A stretch of 29,458 bases of DNA. Origin: Candidatus Pacearchaeota archaeon (lineage in GTDB: Archaea > Nanoarchaeota > Nanoarchaeia > Pacearchaeales > GW2011-AR1). Both the position numbers and the translations under genes were made by a program. The notes under the pieces are model-generated. The model was not told the DNA's origin. It ran no database searches and saw nothing but the letters and a program-made list of their open reading frames with translations. Below are positions 8,425 to 16,161 of the stretch, piece after piece (positions within the stretch are counted from its first letter, which is position 1; each line of letters starts with the position of its first letter). Where the stretch lies: the NCBI GenBank assembly GCA_023228245.1, contig JALOBN010000035.1:1-29458 (forward strand). Reading direction: 5' to 3'.

Positions 8425-8445
8425 CCGGACACACGGAGCGTCCGG
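8425..8445 (-). repeat. Inverted repeat CCGGAC-N9-GTCCGG after the 8465 stop
   Basis: A perfect 6-bp stem with a 9-base loop lies 19 bases past the stop of the 164-residue gene. On the minus strand a T5 run follows after seven bases, so weak termination is possible. A near copy with the same stem and loop lengths (CCGGAA-N9-TTCCGG) sits at 9002-9022 on the other side of the gene. Confidence 0.5.
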
Positions 8446-8464
8446 CAGACTCGGGAGAGACTTA

Positions 8465-8959
8465 TTAAGGAACACTCAAAGTGTAAGTGACCTTTAGCGT
8501 GTCGCCGTTAGCAACGGTGACAGTTGAACTGAATGCGGCTTCCGACCACATAGTTCCTGTGCCACCACTCTTAGTGTTGTTGCTTGTAATAAACAAGCCC
8601 TTAAGAGTGGCTGCGGCATTAACAGTGAAGTCGACCGTACTGGCATTTGTAATAGCCCGTGCAGATGCTGCACCACATGTCCATTGCGGACGAGTCGCAT
8701 TCGAGTAGGGAACGGCTTCGGTCCAACCAGCATGCGCGGCCATCGTATGAGTGGCAGCCCACGTGGTCCAACCGCTGTTGTCCACTAGTCCAATATACCA
8801 CGTGCTGGCCTGCGAACCCGCTCGAAATTCGCACTCCATCATATGCGTAACACCTTCTGTCACGATGGCGTTTGGTGCTTGGTAGATTCCCAGCAACTTC
8901 CCATCCGCGTCTCGGTGTTCTGCGACGAACAAACCAAAAAACTTAGCTCTATCTTCCAT
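8465..8959 (-). CDS. Small beta-rich phage structural protein, 164 aa
   Basis: A member of a widespread but uncharacterised phage protein type that I recognise by its pattern: an N-terminal strand around KLLGIYQAPNAIVTEGV, the core STWYIGLVDNSGW, then TMAAHAGWTEAVPYS and RPQWTCG, and a C-terminal beta module ending DTLKVTYTLSVP. Members usually lie near tail genes and may be tail or decoration proteins. I choose the ATG at 8959 because a strong TTGGAGG site lies five bases before it; a TTG four codons upstream overlaps that site. The gene stands alone between two intergenic gaps, each holding a CCGGA...TCCGG hairpin, so it may be expressed at a level different from its neighbours. Confidence 0.65.
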   Translation of the reverse strand: MEDRAKFFGLFVAEHRDADGKLLGIYQAPNAIVTEGVTHMMECEFRAGSQASTWYIGLVDNSGWTTWAATHTMAAHAGWTEAVPYSNATRPQWTCGAASARAITNASTVDFTVNAAATLKGLFITSNNTKSGGTGTMWSEAAFSSTVTVANGDTLKVTYTLSVP

Positions 8960-9001
8960 AGAAACCTCCAATTATTATGCGGGTTACGTCTTTATTTCGC
9001 G

Positions 9002-9022
9002 CCGGAACCCGCGTACTTCCGG
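9002..9022 (-). repeat. Inverted repeat CCGGAA-N9-TTCCGG after the tape-measure stop
   Basis: A perfect 6-bp stem with a 9-base loop starts 13 bases past the tape-measure stop. No T run follows it on the minus strand, so an RNA-stability or processing element is more likely than a terminator. It matches the architecture of the repeat at 8425-8445. Confidence 0.5.
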
Positions 9023-9035
9023 GGCGGATGTAAAT

Positions 9036-12000
9036 TTAACTTAACCGAATAGTTCCACGTCTGATTTCACGCTGGAGCCCGACCCCAATCTGTCTGATTG
9101 TTTGCTGCGAGGTATCCCCACCATTGACACTGACACTAATATCTCCGACATTCGTGACCGGTCCGCCCTTATCTCGGAAGATTGGTTGTGATCCAGCATT
9201 CATAGCCTGAAGCTGTGGGGCAAATTGCTTAGCTGCTGTAGCATTTACTACAATCTCACCAGGACTAAGCATGGCCATAATAGTGTCTGTCCAACGACCA
9301 GGGCCGCCAGCCGCACGATAGACAATCCCGCCAGTAGCAAAACTTGAAACACTGGCTGTTGCCTGTGCTTTTAGTGCATTGATTTTTGCAATCTCTTGAG
9401 CAGTGACTTCACCCTGCTGTCTGATGAGTTCAGTATTAGCAACAATAGTGGCTCCTACACCCTTCCAAGCAGCATCCATTGCTGGAATCTTAACAGTATT
9501 TAAATCTGTCACTGGAGCAACCATTGCTTGGATAGAGGGGGTCAGTCCTTGCAGACTAACTTTTTGTCCAGTGATAATTGAATCGAGTTCAATCAACTTT
9601 GCTTTAGCCTCGTCAGTGTTGACCTTAACGGTGCCTAGATCCAATTTGGACATGTCCTTGATCTTATCTGATACCGGCTTCATGGTAGTTTCAAGCTGTT
9701 TAATGAGGCTCTTAACATCGAGAGTTTGTCCTGCCCCACCCTGTTTGTCTGGATCAAATGGATTACTAAGTGTAGCCATCTTAATCTTGAGGGACTCAAT
9801 CGCCATCTCATAGGTTCGCAACTCACGTTGGAATGTGGCCTGATCCGCTGGATCAATTCTGGTCATCTTCTTTAAGGCGAGACTGATTGCGTCAATATCC
9901 GGCTTTAATTCTGGGGCTACTCTACGGACGTCGTCTAAGAAGGCATTAAACTCCTCACCAGTGGCTGTTGTCTTAGTAGACGCCTTAATTTGCTGTTGAA
10001 TTTCATTGCCCAATTGTGCCGCTCTATTCAGAGTAGCTGTTCCCTTCGCTACAATTTCCGTGCTCGCTTGGTATTGTTTAGCCACGGCTTCCGGTAAGTT
10101 TACCCACCCCTCTGGACCAACAGCTTTTTGTTGCTGTGGATTGAGTTGGGACATGGGTTTGGCGATTTGTTTTTGTATTGCAGTTAAATCGGCTTGAACC
10201 TTAAGATTCAATGCTGGGAGATTTTGAAGTTGACCCAGCAAATCTGCACGTACTTTTTCGATGCCCAAGAAGTCTGTTGCTTGCGGGGCTTGTTTTGTAA
10301 CAACCTCCATGATTTTTGTCCATGCTTCTTGCATTTGAGCTAGACCGGCCGCTTGATCTTTGGGCGTCTTACCTAGACCACCAAACATTTTGAGACCTTC
10401 TTCGTACTTCTTCATATTGTCAGTAAGTACGTTATTCTCAGCCTGGGAGTTTACTAACTTCTCTTTTGATGCAGCTACGTCTGCCTTTGCAAGTTGGGCC
10501 TCTTTATCACGAACCTTTAACCCATCCCTACTGAGGTCGACTTGTTTTTGTCTAATAGCTTGGGCTTCTCGTTCCGTGGCAGCCCCTGAGGCGGCTTTGC
10601 CATAGTAACTTTCTGCACGCGAGAAGAATTCTTCGACCCGTGACAAGTCTTCCGGTGTCTTGGCCTTTGCTAGCCGCATTAGACCTTCAGTTCGTAATGC
10701 ATCGGCACGTGTAAGAAACTGTTGCGCTTGACGTTCTTTATCCCAACGGGCTGTATTGAGGTCAAATTGTTTATCGGCCGAGGCATTGCTCTGAGTCATC
10801 CGTTTCTCAGTGATGGCCAATAATTTCTGGTTGCCTTCAGTCTCGGCAGTTAGGAGTTTTTGAATGTAAGATTGCTGAGCCGATAGGACGGCGTCAAATC
10901 GTCTTTTCGTAACATCCGTAATAGCTTGCTGGGTTGCTTTAACCGACGCTAGTTCTTTGTCGTACAGCTTTACACCGGATGTGATAATCATCATGGCAAA
11001 CTGTAAACGCTCTTTACCAGCTTTATTTATGATATCGGTTTGTTTGTTTGTTTCATTATTGAATGTCTGAGTTTGTTGCTTTACCTCATTGTCAATATTT
11101 GAAAAGAAGCGTTTTAGGTTTGCTTCGCTTCTGGCAGCCGCAAATTCATAGGCTACACCAATTGCTACTGCTGCTGCAATTATGGCTGCTGCAATCGGAT
11201 TGGCCAACGCTAGGGCAGCGACCCATTTGATGGTTGCTATAGAAGCCACACCCATGGCAGTCCCATAGGCTTTTGCAGCTACTGCTAGGCCGAAGAATGC
11301 TGCTGTAAGTAATGCTACCTTAGCTGTTGTACTGGAAGCAAATTCAACGAAACTGATTTTGAACTGATTGAATAGGGTGGAGACTGGAAGCATTGTCTCA
11401 CCAAATTGCGTCCATGCATTGGCCAGTTCCACAACAGACTGCTTATAGCGTGTACCAGCGGTATCTAGAACCATCTTGCTAGCTGCATCAGCGGTCTTGA
11501 CAGTCGCATCTTGTAGTTTTTTAATTGCAGCTTCGGCTGCGTCTGCATTCGGACCTAACAAGCCCATTTCAGCACGGACTGCACGAATGTTGGTCGTTAA
11601 CTTGACCATTTCGTCGGAAGATCCGCCTGTTACGGCCTCCATTTGACGGAGGACGCCCATAAGGCCACCGAACTTGGCGAGGGCTTGTTCTGCATTTTCA
11701 ACGCCCCATTTCTGTACCATGGCGGCTTTGAGTTCTTTTGTCGGCTTCAGGAGTGCTGTCATAATTGCACTCAACTGAGTAATGGCTGTACTGGCTTTAG
11801 TACCCTGTTGAGTCATGATTGCCACAGCACCCATTGACTCTTCGATACTGATTCCCATGGCGTGGGCGGTTGGACCAATGCGTCCAAGAATATCTGCTAG
11901 ATCAGTTGCCTCCATACGGCCTATTTTTATGGCTTCGAAGAACATACCCGATAAATCGCCGGCACGCGAGACTTCAAGATCCCAACCCTTGAGGGCGGCG

Positions 12001-12896
12001 GTAAGTAAGTTGACAGAGTCATTTAAGGGTGCGACGTTTGCTGCCGATAATTTGGCAGCCTGTTCAAAGACATATAATGAATCAGCGGCAGTACCTACTT
12101 GGTTCTGCAATGTCTGGTAGAATGCGAGAGTGGTTTCTCCTAAGGGACGCGCAAACTCGTTTGATGTGGCTATCAAAGCTGTGCGGATTCCCCCTAGAGA
12201 CAGTGTGGTGTCATCCATGATAGCACCAATCTGACCGAGGCGGGTTGAGAAATCACTAGCTGACTGCACACCTTCTTGCATGCCAGTCGACATATCATTG
12301 AGCATAGAAATAACTGCTCGGAAGGCAACAATTCTTCCTAGTTGGGAGAAGAAGTTGCCAATCTTAGTACCTGCTGCCTGACCAGACGCACCAGCAGTAT
12401 TGAAGGCCGTCTTTAGTTCGTCGACCTTGCTACGAAGCCCGTTAATCGCGGGGGTGCTTCCAGATAGCGTTCCAGCAAAAGCTTGAATAACTTGATCGCG
12501 TGAGAGATTATTCTGAGCCACATAATCAGCGAGTCCAGTTTGCATTGCGGCAAACTTCTGATTAAATTGCTTCTCAGGGATAGAGGCCGAGGCACTACCC
12601 CATGCACTGGTCAGTTTATTGATTTGACCTAAGGCGGCTGAAGTGTCGAACGTTAGATTTGGTGGTTTAACATTGCTGAAGCCAGTCGAGATTTTATTCG
12701 ACATGGCGTCGATTTTACTCGTTAAATCGGTTAGGGCTTTATCAAAACCCAGACCACTTGTATTAAATGTCTTCAGCGTTTCTGCTGACGTAGAAATCGA
12801 CTTGTTTAGATTGTCTAATGCCAATTTAAGTTGGTCAATGCTGGTAATCGAATCACCAGTTTCAAAACTTAACCTTTGGACAATTTCTTCAGCCAT
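9036..12896 (-). CDS. Tail tape measure protein, 1286 aa
   Basis: The longest gene in the window and a typical TP901-type tape measure. Residues ~1-170 are helical coiled coil. Residues ~185-470 hold the TP901 core (FSTRLGQIGAIMDDTTLSL; AAKLSAANVAPLNDSVNLLT; MGISIEESMGAVAIMTQQGT). Residues ~522-587 are a hydrophobic block of two or more membrane-spanning helices (VALLTAAFFGLAVAAKAYG; LANPIAAAIIAAAVAIGVAY). Long alpha-helical coiled coil follows, with the Gly-rich end usual for the family (FATGGIVYRAAGGPGRW; MLSPGEIVVNA). It sets tail length and enters the host envelope during DNA injection. At about 0.15 nm per residue the tail would be near 190 nm. Its start overlaps the preceding stop as TAATG. 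No lytic transglycosylase or peptidase insert is visible. Confidence 0.93.
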   Translation of the reverse strand: MAEEIVQRLSFETGDSITSIDQLKLALDNLNKSISTSAETLKTFNTSGLGFDKALTDLTSKIDAMSNKISTGFSNVKPPNLTFDTSAALGQINKLTSAWGSASASIPEKQFNQKFAAMQTGLADYVAQNNLSRDQVIQAFAGTLSGSTPAINGLRSKVDELKTAFNTAGASGQAAGTKIGNFFSQLGRIVAFRAVISMLNDMSTGMQEGVQSASDFSTRLGQIGAIMDDTTLSLGGIRTALIATSNEFARPLGETTLAFYQTLQNQVGTAADSLYVFEQAAKLSAANVAPLNDSVNLLTAALKGWDLEVSRAGDLSGMFFEAIKIGRMEATDLADILGRIGPTAHAMGISIEESMGAVAIMTQQGTKASTAITQLSAIMTALLKPTKELKAAMVQKWGVENAEQALAKFGGLMGVLRQMEAVTGGSSDEMVKLTTNIRAVRAEMGLLGPNADAAEAAIKKLQDATVKTADAASKMVLDTAGTRYKQSVVELANAWTQFGETMLPVSTLFNQFKISFVEFASSTTAKVALLTAAFFGLAVAAKAYGTAMGVASIATIKWVAALALANPIAAAIIAAAVAIGVAYEFAAARSEANLKRFFSNIDNEVKQQTQTFNNETNKQTDIINKAGKERLQFAMMIITSGVKLYDKELASVKATQQAITDVTKRRFDAVLSAQQSYIQKLLTAETEGNQKLLAITEKRMTQSNASADKQFDLNTARWDKERQAQQFLTRADALRTEGLMRLAKAKTPEDLSRVEEFFSRAESYYGKAASGAATEREAQAIRQKQVDLSRDGLKVRDKEAQLAKADVAASKEKLVNSQAENNVLTDNMKKYEEGLKMFGGLGKTPKDQAAGLAQMQEAWTKIMEVVTKQAPQATDFLGIEKVRADLLGQLQNLPALNLKVQADLTAIQKQIAKPMSQLNPQQQKAVGPEGWVNLPEAVAKQYQASTEIVAKGTATLNRAAQLGNEIQQQIKASTKTTATGEEFNAFLDDVRRVAPELKPDIDAISLALKKMTRIDPADQATFQRELRTYEMAIESLKIKMATLSNPFDPDKQGGAGQTLDVKSLIKQLETTMKPVSDKIKDMSKLDLGTVKVNTDEAKAKLIELDSIITGQKVSLQGLTPSIQAMVAPVTDLNTVKIPAMDAAWKGVGATIVANTELIRQQGEVTAQEIAKINALKAQATASVSSFATGGIVYRAAGGPGRWTDTIMAMLSPGEIVVNATAAKQFAPQLQAMNAGSQPIFRDKGGPVTNVGDISVSVNGGDTSQQTIRQIGVGLQREIRRGTIRLS

Positions 12897-13408
12897 TATG
12901 ATACCTGACGTGGTATAAGTGTTATGTATGCAAATGGAGACGGTAGTCTCACTGTTTCAGCATACGCTTTGAATGCGGCATTAGCGACTTCTTGAAATCC
13001 GTAGGGTCCTGGGTGGATTAGGCGAGAATACACACGCCCCTCCTCTGGATTTTCATTCGCATTATTGTATTCATTGTAAATTAGGTGCCATAAAGTCGTC
13101 GAGTATTCTGCAACAAATGCACCCCCCCAGGCTGTTATGATTCCTCGACTTTGTGCGTTACCATACTCTGGTCCTAACATGCCGGGCAATCCGCCCCCGC
13201 CCGAAAGAGAGAACGTCTGTCCAATCTTACTGGCTAGTTTCACAAACGTGCCATGGGACGCACCTGACCAGACTGGTATGATTGTTATGGCTGCTTGTAT
13301 CCAGAGTCCCACTGCTTCTTTTAACTGTTTCAACATCTCAGCATTCAGGGCTTTTTGATACGCCCCTGTGTTTAGTTTAATCTGAGCAAGTTGACACGTC
13401 ATTTTCAT
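12896..13408 (-). CDS. Small neck/tail protein preceding the tape measure, 170 aa
   Basis: Not firmly identified. It has an N-terminal helix (YQKALNAEMLKQLKEAVGLW), the segment IPVWSGASHGTFVKLASKIG and a C-terminal GPYGFQEVANAAFKAYAETV helix. The pattern of an N-terminal helix, a small beta core containing WSGxSxGTF, and a final helix is like HK97 gp10-type or minor tail-completion proteins, though those usually sit earlier in the operon. The ATG at 13408 follows AGGCG; a second Met two codons in is equally possible. The gene is separated from the chaperone by the hairpin at 13425-13452 and runs into the tape measure as TAATG. Confidence 0.55.
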   Translation of the reverse strand: MKMTCQLAQIKLNTGAYQKALNAEMLKQLKEAVGLWIQAAITIIPVWSGASHGTFVKLASKIGQTFSLSGGGGLPGMLGPEYGNAQSRGIITAWGGAFVAEYSTTLWHLIYNEYNNANENPEEGRVYSRLIHPGPYGFQEVANAAFKAYAETVRLPSPFAYITLIPRQVS

Positions 13409-13424
13409 GGTCAGCGCCTAAGAG

Positions 13425-13452
13425 GGTTGGGGGAGGTTATTCTCCCCCAACC
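13425..13452 (-). terminator. 11-bp perfect hairpin over the end of the chaperone frameshift extension
   Basis: GGTTGGGGGAG and CTCCCCCAACC pair perfectly around a six-base loop. On the minus strand the loop contains the TAA stop of the -1 frame extension. A T-rich tract follows only on the plus strand, so on the transcribed strand this may slow or process RNA rather than terminate it fully; the tape measure downstream must still be transcribed. Confidence 0.6.
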
Positions 13453-13661
13453 ATTTTCTTTGCAAGTTCTAAGTCATCGTGTTCACGTGTTTGATTATAC
13501 GCTAATAACATTGACTGAGCCCACACGTCACAATCCTCCCAGGTGTCTTTGACTCCGGGTGGCTTTATACCGAACCGTTCACAACTTCGCCAGATAGCGA
13601 ACTCGGCTGTTCGGTTGTCGGGCCAGAGAATTGCTCTGGTGCCGGACGCTGACCAAGTAGA
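13437..13661 (-). CDS. Tail assembly chaperone, -1 frameshift extension (T part)
   Basis: There is no start codon of its own. The frame one base back from the upstream chaperone gene is open from about 13690 down to a TAA at 13437-13439. It reads like the T domain of lambda-type G-GT chaperones: AILWPDNRTAEFAIWRSCE, TWEDCDVWAQSMLLAYNQT, REHDDLELAKKMVGGE. A likely slip site is the T5 run at 13665-13661 inside AAG GTT TTT CTA; slipping back one base on TTT yields a fusion of 145 + 74 = 219 residues. An A-AAG slip one codon earlier is an alternative. In lambda and many siphophages a minor -1 product of this kind recruits tail-tube protein to the tape measure. The frame, position and protein-like sequence are seen; frameshifting itself is inferred. 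Confidence 0.72.
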   Translation of the reverse strand, partial: STWSASGTRAILWPDNRTAEFAIWRSCERFGIKPPGVKDTWEDCDVWAQSMLLAYNQTREHDDLELAKKMVGGE

Positions 13662-14095
13662 AAAACCTTTCGAGCCTCTTCTAACTTGGCTTCATCCAAG
13701 GCATTCGCTGCCATGACGCAGGATACAATCCGGTTGATTTCAACCGTCGAGAGTCCAGCACTCTTGAAGTCGGCTGTGTAATTTAGCCAAGTGCGTGGAT
13801 CATTGATATCCACTGTCTCCCACTCAATTTGACTGGGTTCAAGTGACTTAATCACGAGGTAAGCAATTCGCTTCTCGGTTTGCTGGGTCATTTGCTTCTG
13901 ATAGTTTACGTCATCCTTCATGGGGACCCAACCATCTTTTGTAAGCTTCCCTGGCGGCTTCGGTTCTGGACAGATTTTGTCAAAGTCTTCCAGATCAAGT
14001 ACGGCCTTAGCTCGGATTATAACCGGCTCGTCTGCTCGCGGCAGTACCAAGATTTCTTCATTCACACCACTAATTACGCGACCACCAATCTTCAT
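13565..14095 (-). CDS. Tail assembly chaperone (G-like)
   Basis: A 176-residue protein upstream of the tape measure, in the place of the G-type tail chaperone. It has a beta-rich N terminus (MKIGGRVISGVNEEILVLPR; PVIIRAKAVLD), a charged linker and a helical C-terminal region (LSTVEINRIVSCVMAANALD; EAKLEEARKVFLLGQ), then a Ser/Thr/Pro tail. The T5 run at 13661-13665 allows a -1 shift into the extension described separately, so the full product is probably a minor G-T fusion, with this protein the major form. The start overlaps the ParB-like gene as ATGA. Identity rests on gene order and the presence of the frameshift extension. Confidence 0.75.
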   Translation of the reverse strand: MKIGGRVISGVNEEILVLPRADEPVIIRAKAVLDLEDFDKICPEPKPPGKLTKDGWVPMKDDVNYQKQMTQQTEKRIAYLVIKSLEPSQIEWETVDINDPRTWLNYTADFKSAGLSTVEINRIVSCVMAANALDEAKLEEARKVFLLGQRPAPEQFSGPTTEQPSSLSGEVVNGSV

Positions 14096-14595
14096 GTTTT
14101 TCTCCCTATTGCGAACTTCTCTCCAGTTGACTTTGCACCACGCAATGTCAAATCTTCAAGATCAGATGGAAACTGTCTTGTAGAATCCAGTTGCCGATCA
14201 TCAATGACTCTTGTCTGTGAAACGATAATCCTCTCGTCACTTAGACATTGTAAAACGTCTGGTACACTTACTCCGGTTTTATACAACTTTCCATCGACAT
14301 ATAAAGCCGTTCTCTTCCATGTCGACTCCCTTACAAAGACCAAGTCAGGAAACTTGACCATGCTACATGGCAGTTGACTTAGTTCTAAAATCTTTGCTGC
14401 TAGATATCTTTTTCGACCATCCAGTATCTGGTAGTCTTTTGAAATACGCAAGGGGGAATATACCCCATCTTGTTTCATCGTAAGCAACAAATCTCGTAAG
14501 TCATTCTCTTTCTCAGCCGTTGAAGAATACATTGAATGAATATTCTTTGGGGGTCGAAGTTTATTCAATGGTACCAAAATTACGTCGTCTGTCAT
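14092..14595 (-). CDS. ParB/sulfiredoxin-like N-domain protein in the tail operon
   Basis: A 167-residue protein with a ParB-N-type fold. The pattern is VPLNKLRPPKN, then the helix NDLRDLLLTMKQDG, VYSPLRISKDYQILDG and RKRYLAAKIL (D59, G60, R63), which carries the GxxR element this fold uses to hold nucleotide or phosphate. There is no helix-turn-helix DNA-binding domain after it; the rest (LVFVRESTWKRTALYVDGKL; RIIVSQTRVIDD) is unfamiliar. Partition proteins normally need a ParA and a centromere, and none is visible. ParB-fold proteins may act as CTPases, nucleases or kinases. Its place between tail tube and chaperone is odd and may reflect insertion of a moron-like gene. AAGGAG precedes the ATG. 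The fold call is good; the function is unknown. Confidence 0.7.
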   Translation of the reverse strand: MTDDVILVPLNKLRPPKNIHSMYSSTAEKENDLRDLLLTMKQDGVYSPLRISKDYQILDGRKRYLAAKILELSQLPCSMVKFPDLVFVRESTWKRTALYVDGKLYKTGVSVPDVLQCLSDERIIVSQTRVIDDRQLDSTRQFPSDLEDLTLRGAKSTGEKFAIGRKT

Positions 14596-14675
14596 AGCGT
14601 TTCTCCTTAACTTGAGACACCTCAGCGTCTCGGACCTAGGGATAAAAAGACTCCCTGAAAATCTTTTGAAAATGT

Positions 14676-14702
14676 ACCTGGGTGCCTAAGTGGCACCCAG
14701 GT
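14676..14702 (-). terminator. 11-bp hairpin after the tail-tube stop
   Basis: ACCTGGGTGCC and GGCACCCAGGT pair perfectly around the loop TAAGT (plus-strand reading), 14 bases past the tail-tube stop. On the minus strand ACATTTTC follows, a short T run, so this is a plausible partial intrinsic terminator or 3' stabiliser for an abundant mRNA. The gap to the ParB-like start (14596-14716) otherwise holds only shorter inverted repeats and its ribosome-binding site. Confidence 0.65.
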
Positions 14703-14716
14703 TAGCATCTCGATTG

Positions 14717-15426
14717 TTATGAGCGAGTGATTGTGGCACTCGTTACATTACACTTACCAGTCACAGCGATTGTTGCATCCTTGAGACTAAACTCCAATTT
14801 TTCATATCGGAAGTCTGATAGCAATGTAGTCTCATCTTGAGCCGTGCCGCAAGGCGGCTCGTGCGCAATTTGAACGTCAACAGCATATGGTTCGCATGCG
14901 TCGTCAGACGACGTGACCCACTCGACTGCCCCACCTTGCTGCTTGAGAGCATCGACAGGTGTGATTGATTCATTCGTGCCAGTTGTCACGAATTCATACA
15001 CGAACTCAAGACTTACTTCTAGTGGCTTCTCGTCACCTTCTCGAACTGTATCGAGATCACCACGATCAAGCATGTAGTTGTATTCCTTGTTTTCGGTATA
15101 CTTCAAGTTACCATCACCAACCTTGATATCCAATCGGTTAGACTGGAATGTAATTGCGTCACCGTTAGCTGGGGCATTCGCTGTCCAGGCTGGGGTAAAC
15201 GTAATGTTGGTTGTTGGCCCTGCGTTGGCAGGTGTTCGGGCAGTGACTGTGTGTACGGTCGTATGATTTGCAGTGTTGACTGTAAATCGTGCGCCTACTG
15301 GTACCAAGTCAGTGTCCACGGTGTTCAAATTTACGGTGTTGATATCAACATTCGTATCATTGACTCCCGGTGTGTCGTTTACTAACGCTGACCCCGAGAG
15401 GCCGTCTAGTAAACGAATTGTCGCAT
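14717..15426 (-). CDS. Major tail tube protein, exon 2
   Basis: Main coding exon of the tail-tube gene. The frame is open upstream of the first possible initiators (TTG at 15328): it reads ATIRLLDGLSGSALVNDTPG before NTVDTDLVPVGARFTV, so the protein begins in exon 1 beyond the intron. Joining exon 1 (ends ACTCCT at 16099) to 15426 restores one frame and a 246-residue product starting MARIEFNQDSYATIRLLDG. Residues after ~100 (LDIKVGDGNLKYTENKEYN; YMLDRGDLDTVREGDEKPLE; VSLEFVYEF) form the tube beta-sandwich that stacks as hexamers around the tape measure; the earlier part (VGARFTV...NGDAITF) looks like a small inserted barrel. The position between tail terminator and chaperone supports the call. 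The exact junction could shift by one or two bases with the frame kept. Confidence 0.8.
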
Positions 15427-16098
15427 CCCGTCACGTTGTTACATACAAGATTGTATGGATAAGTCATTTCTGCTTACCTCTGCATGTCGCCATGCAGGTC
15501 AGACTATATCTTCTACCATTTTACTGGCGTGATGCATCTAGTCGTTGAGGCTTTTGTGTTACCAATGTTTTGTGCCTCGGCCATTTAAATCCCAAATCTT
15601 TCGGCAGATTTCTTTTTCTACTTCCGAATACTCACGATATGGTTTTTGCATCCGAGACTCACACAATTGTTGTATTAGTACAGCTCGCTGGTATTTGCCT
15701 ACGAGATATGGAAGAATTACTGGTATAAATCGACTTACACGTTTGTAGCCGACAATTAGAATCTCCAGTTTTCTTTTCCAATTTCCTTTGGGCGGATGGA
15801 CTCGGTAATAGTAGGCAATGTCATACTTCTTAAGAATTTGTAGGACTTTGTCAATTATTTTTGTATCAGTATTAACAATTGTAATAGCTGGGCTTACATT
15901 CGCTTGTTTGCGATTTTTGGCACTTCTTTTATCAATTGTTATACAACCCTCGCCGTCCATAATTCCACCAAGCCAACTGAGGTCACACAAGCTTGCCTGC
16001 TGATTGTCTGCGTTAGAGAACTGTTCCATTATAAGGGTCTCCACATACTCAGGGTTTCCAGCATACAGCACCATTTTTCTAATAGGATTACTCCTACT
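15427..16098 (-). ncRNA. Group I self-splicing intron in the tail-tube gene
   Basis: About 672 bases. Recognisable core elements in transcript order: a P1-like pairing of the exon end ACTCCT with AGGAGT a few bases into the intron (16104-16088 region); TGCTGGAAACC (16063-16053); the core string GACAATCAGCAGGCAAGC (16008-15991); ACGACTAGATGC (15545-15534), which supplies the first strand of P7; AAGATATAGTC (15512-15502), the second strand (GACTA with TAGTC); then a P9 hairpin CTGCATG-GCGA-CATGCAG (15497-15480) closed by a GNRA tetraloop and a further CATACAA/TTGTATG hairpin. The intron interrupts the tenth or eleventh codon and exon 1 would otherwise hit TAG at once. A LAGLIDADG gene fills a loop between the two core halves. 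P1 lacks an obvious U-G pair at the splice site, so the junctions are approximate. Confidence 0.85.
15559..16029 (-). CDS. LAGLIDADG homing endonuclease encoded in the group I intron
   Basis: A single-motif LAGLIDADG protein of 156 residues. The motif is DLSWLGGIMDGEGCITI, with its catalytic acid in DGEG, followed by the family beta strands (SPAITIVNTDTKIIDKVLQI) and a basic region (RVHPPKGNWKRKLEILIVGY). One-motif enzymes act as dimers that cut a near-palindromic site in intronless copies of the host gene, spreading the intron. I place the start at the ATG at 16029, which has GGAG nine bases upstream and gives a usual N terminus. An ATG at 16074 and a TTG in exon 1 (16119) would add residues encoded by the intron core and are less likely. 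The coding region lies wholly inside the intron and overlaps its conserved core at the 5' end. Confidence 0.85.
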   Translation of the reverse strand: MEQFSNADNQQASLCDLSWLGGIMDGEGCITIDKRSAKNRKQANVSPAITIVNTDTKIIDKVLQILKKYDIAYYYRVHPPKGNWKRKLEILIVGYKRVSRFIPVILPYLVGKYQRAVLIQQLCESRMQKPYREYSEVEKEICRKIWDLNGRGTKHW

Positions 16099-16129
16099 AG
16101 GAGTCCTGGTTGAACTCAATTCTGGCCAT
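16099..16129 (-). CDS. Major tail tube protein, exon 1
   Basis: ATG at 16129, preceded by TTGGAG about 11 bases upstream, reads MARIEFNQDS and then a TAG within the intron at 16099-16097. With the 3' exon starting at 15426 the total coding length is 741 bases, a whole number of codons. A ten-residue N-terminal strand followed by ATIRLLDG is what tail-tube proteins usually look like. Confidence 0.72.
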
Positions 16130-16161
16130 AATTATTTGTCTCCAATTCTTTTGCAAAAGAT

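Noticed and set aside
13880..14377. A 165-residue plus-strand ORF opposite the chaperone and ParB-like genes
   Set aside because: It lies antisense to two genes with protein-like sequence and packed overlaps, has no neighbours on its strand and has low-complexity, unconvincing translation.
14717..15328. Tail-tube gene starting at TTG 15328
   Set aside because: The frame is open and tail-tube-like for about 33 codons upstream (ATIRLLDG...), up to the intron boundary.
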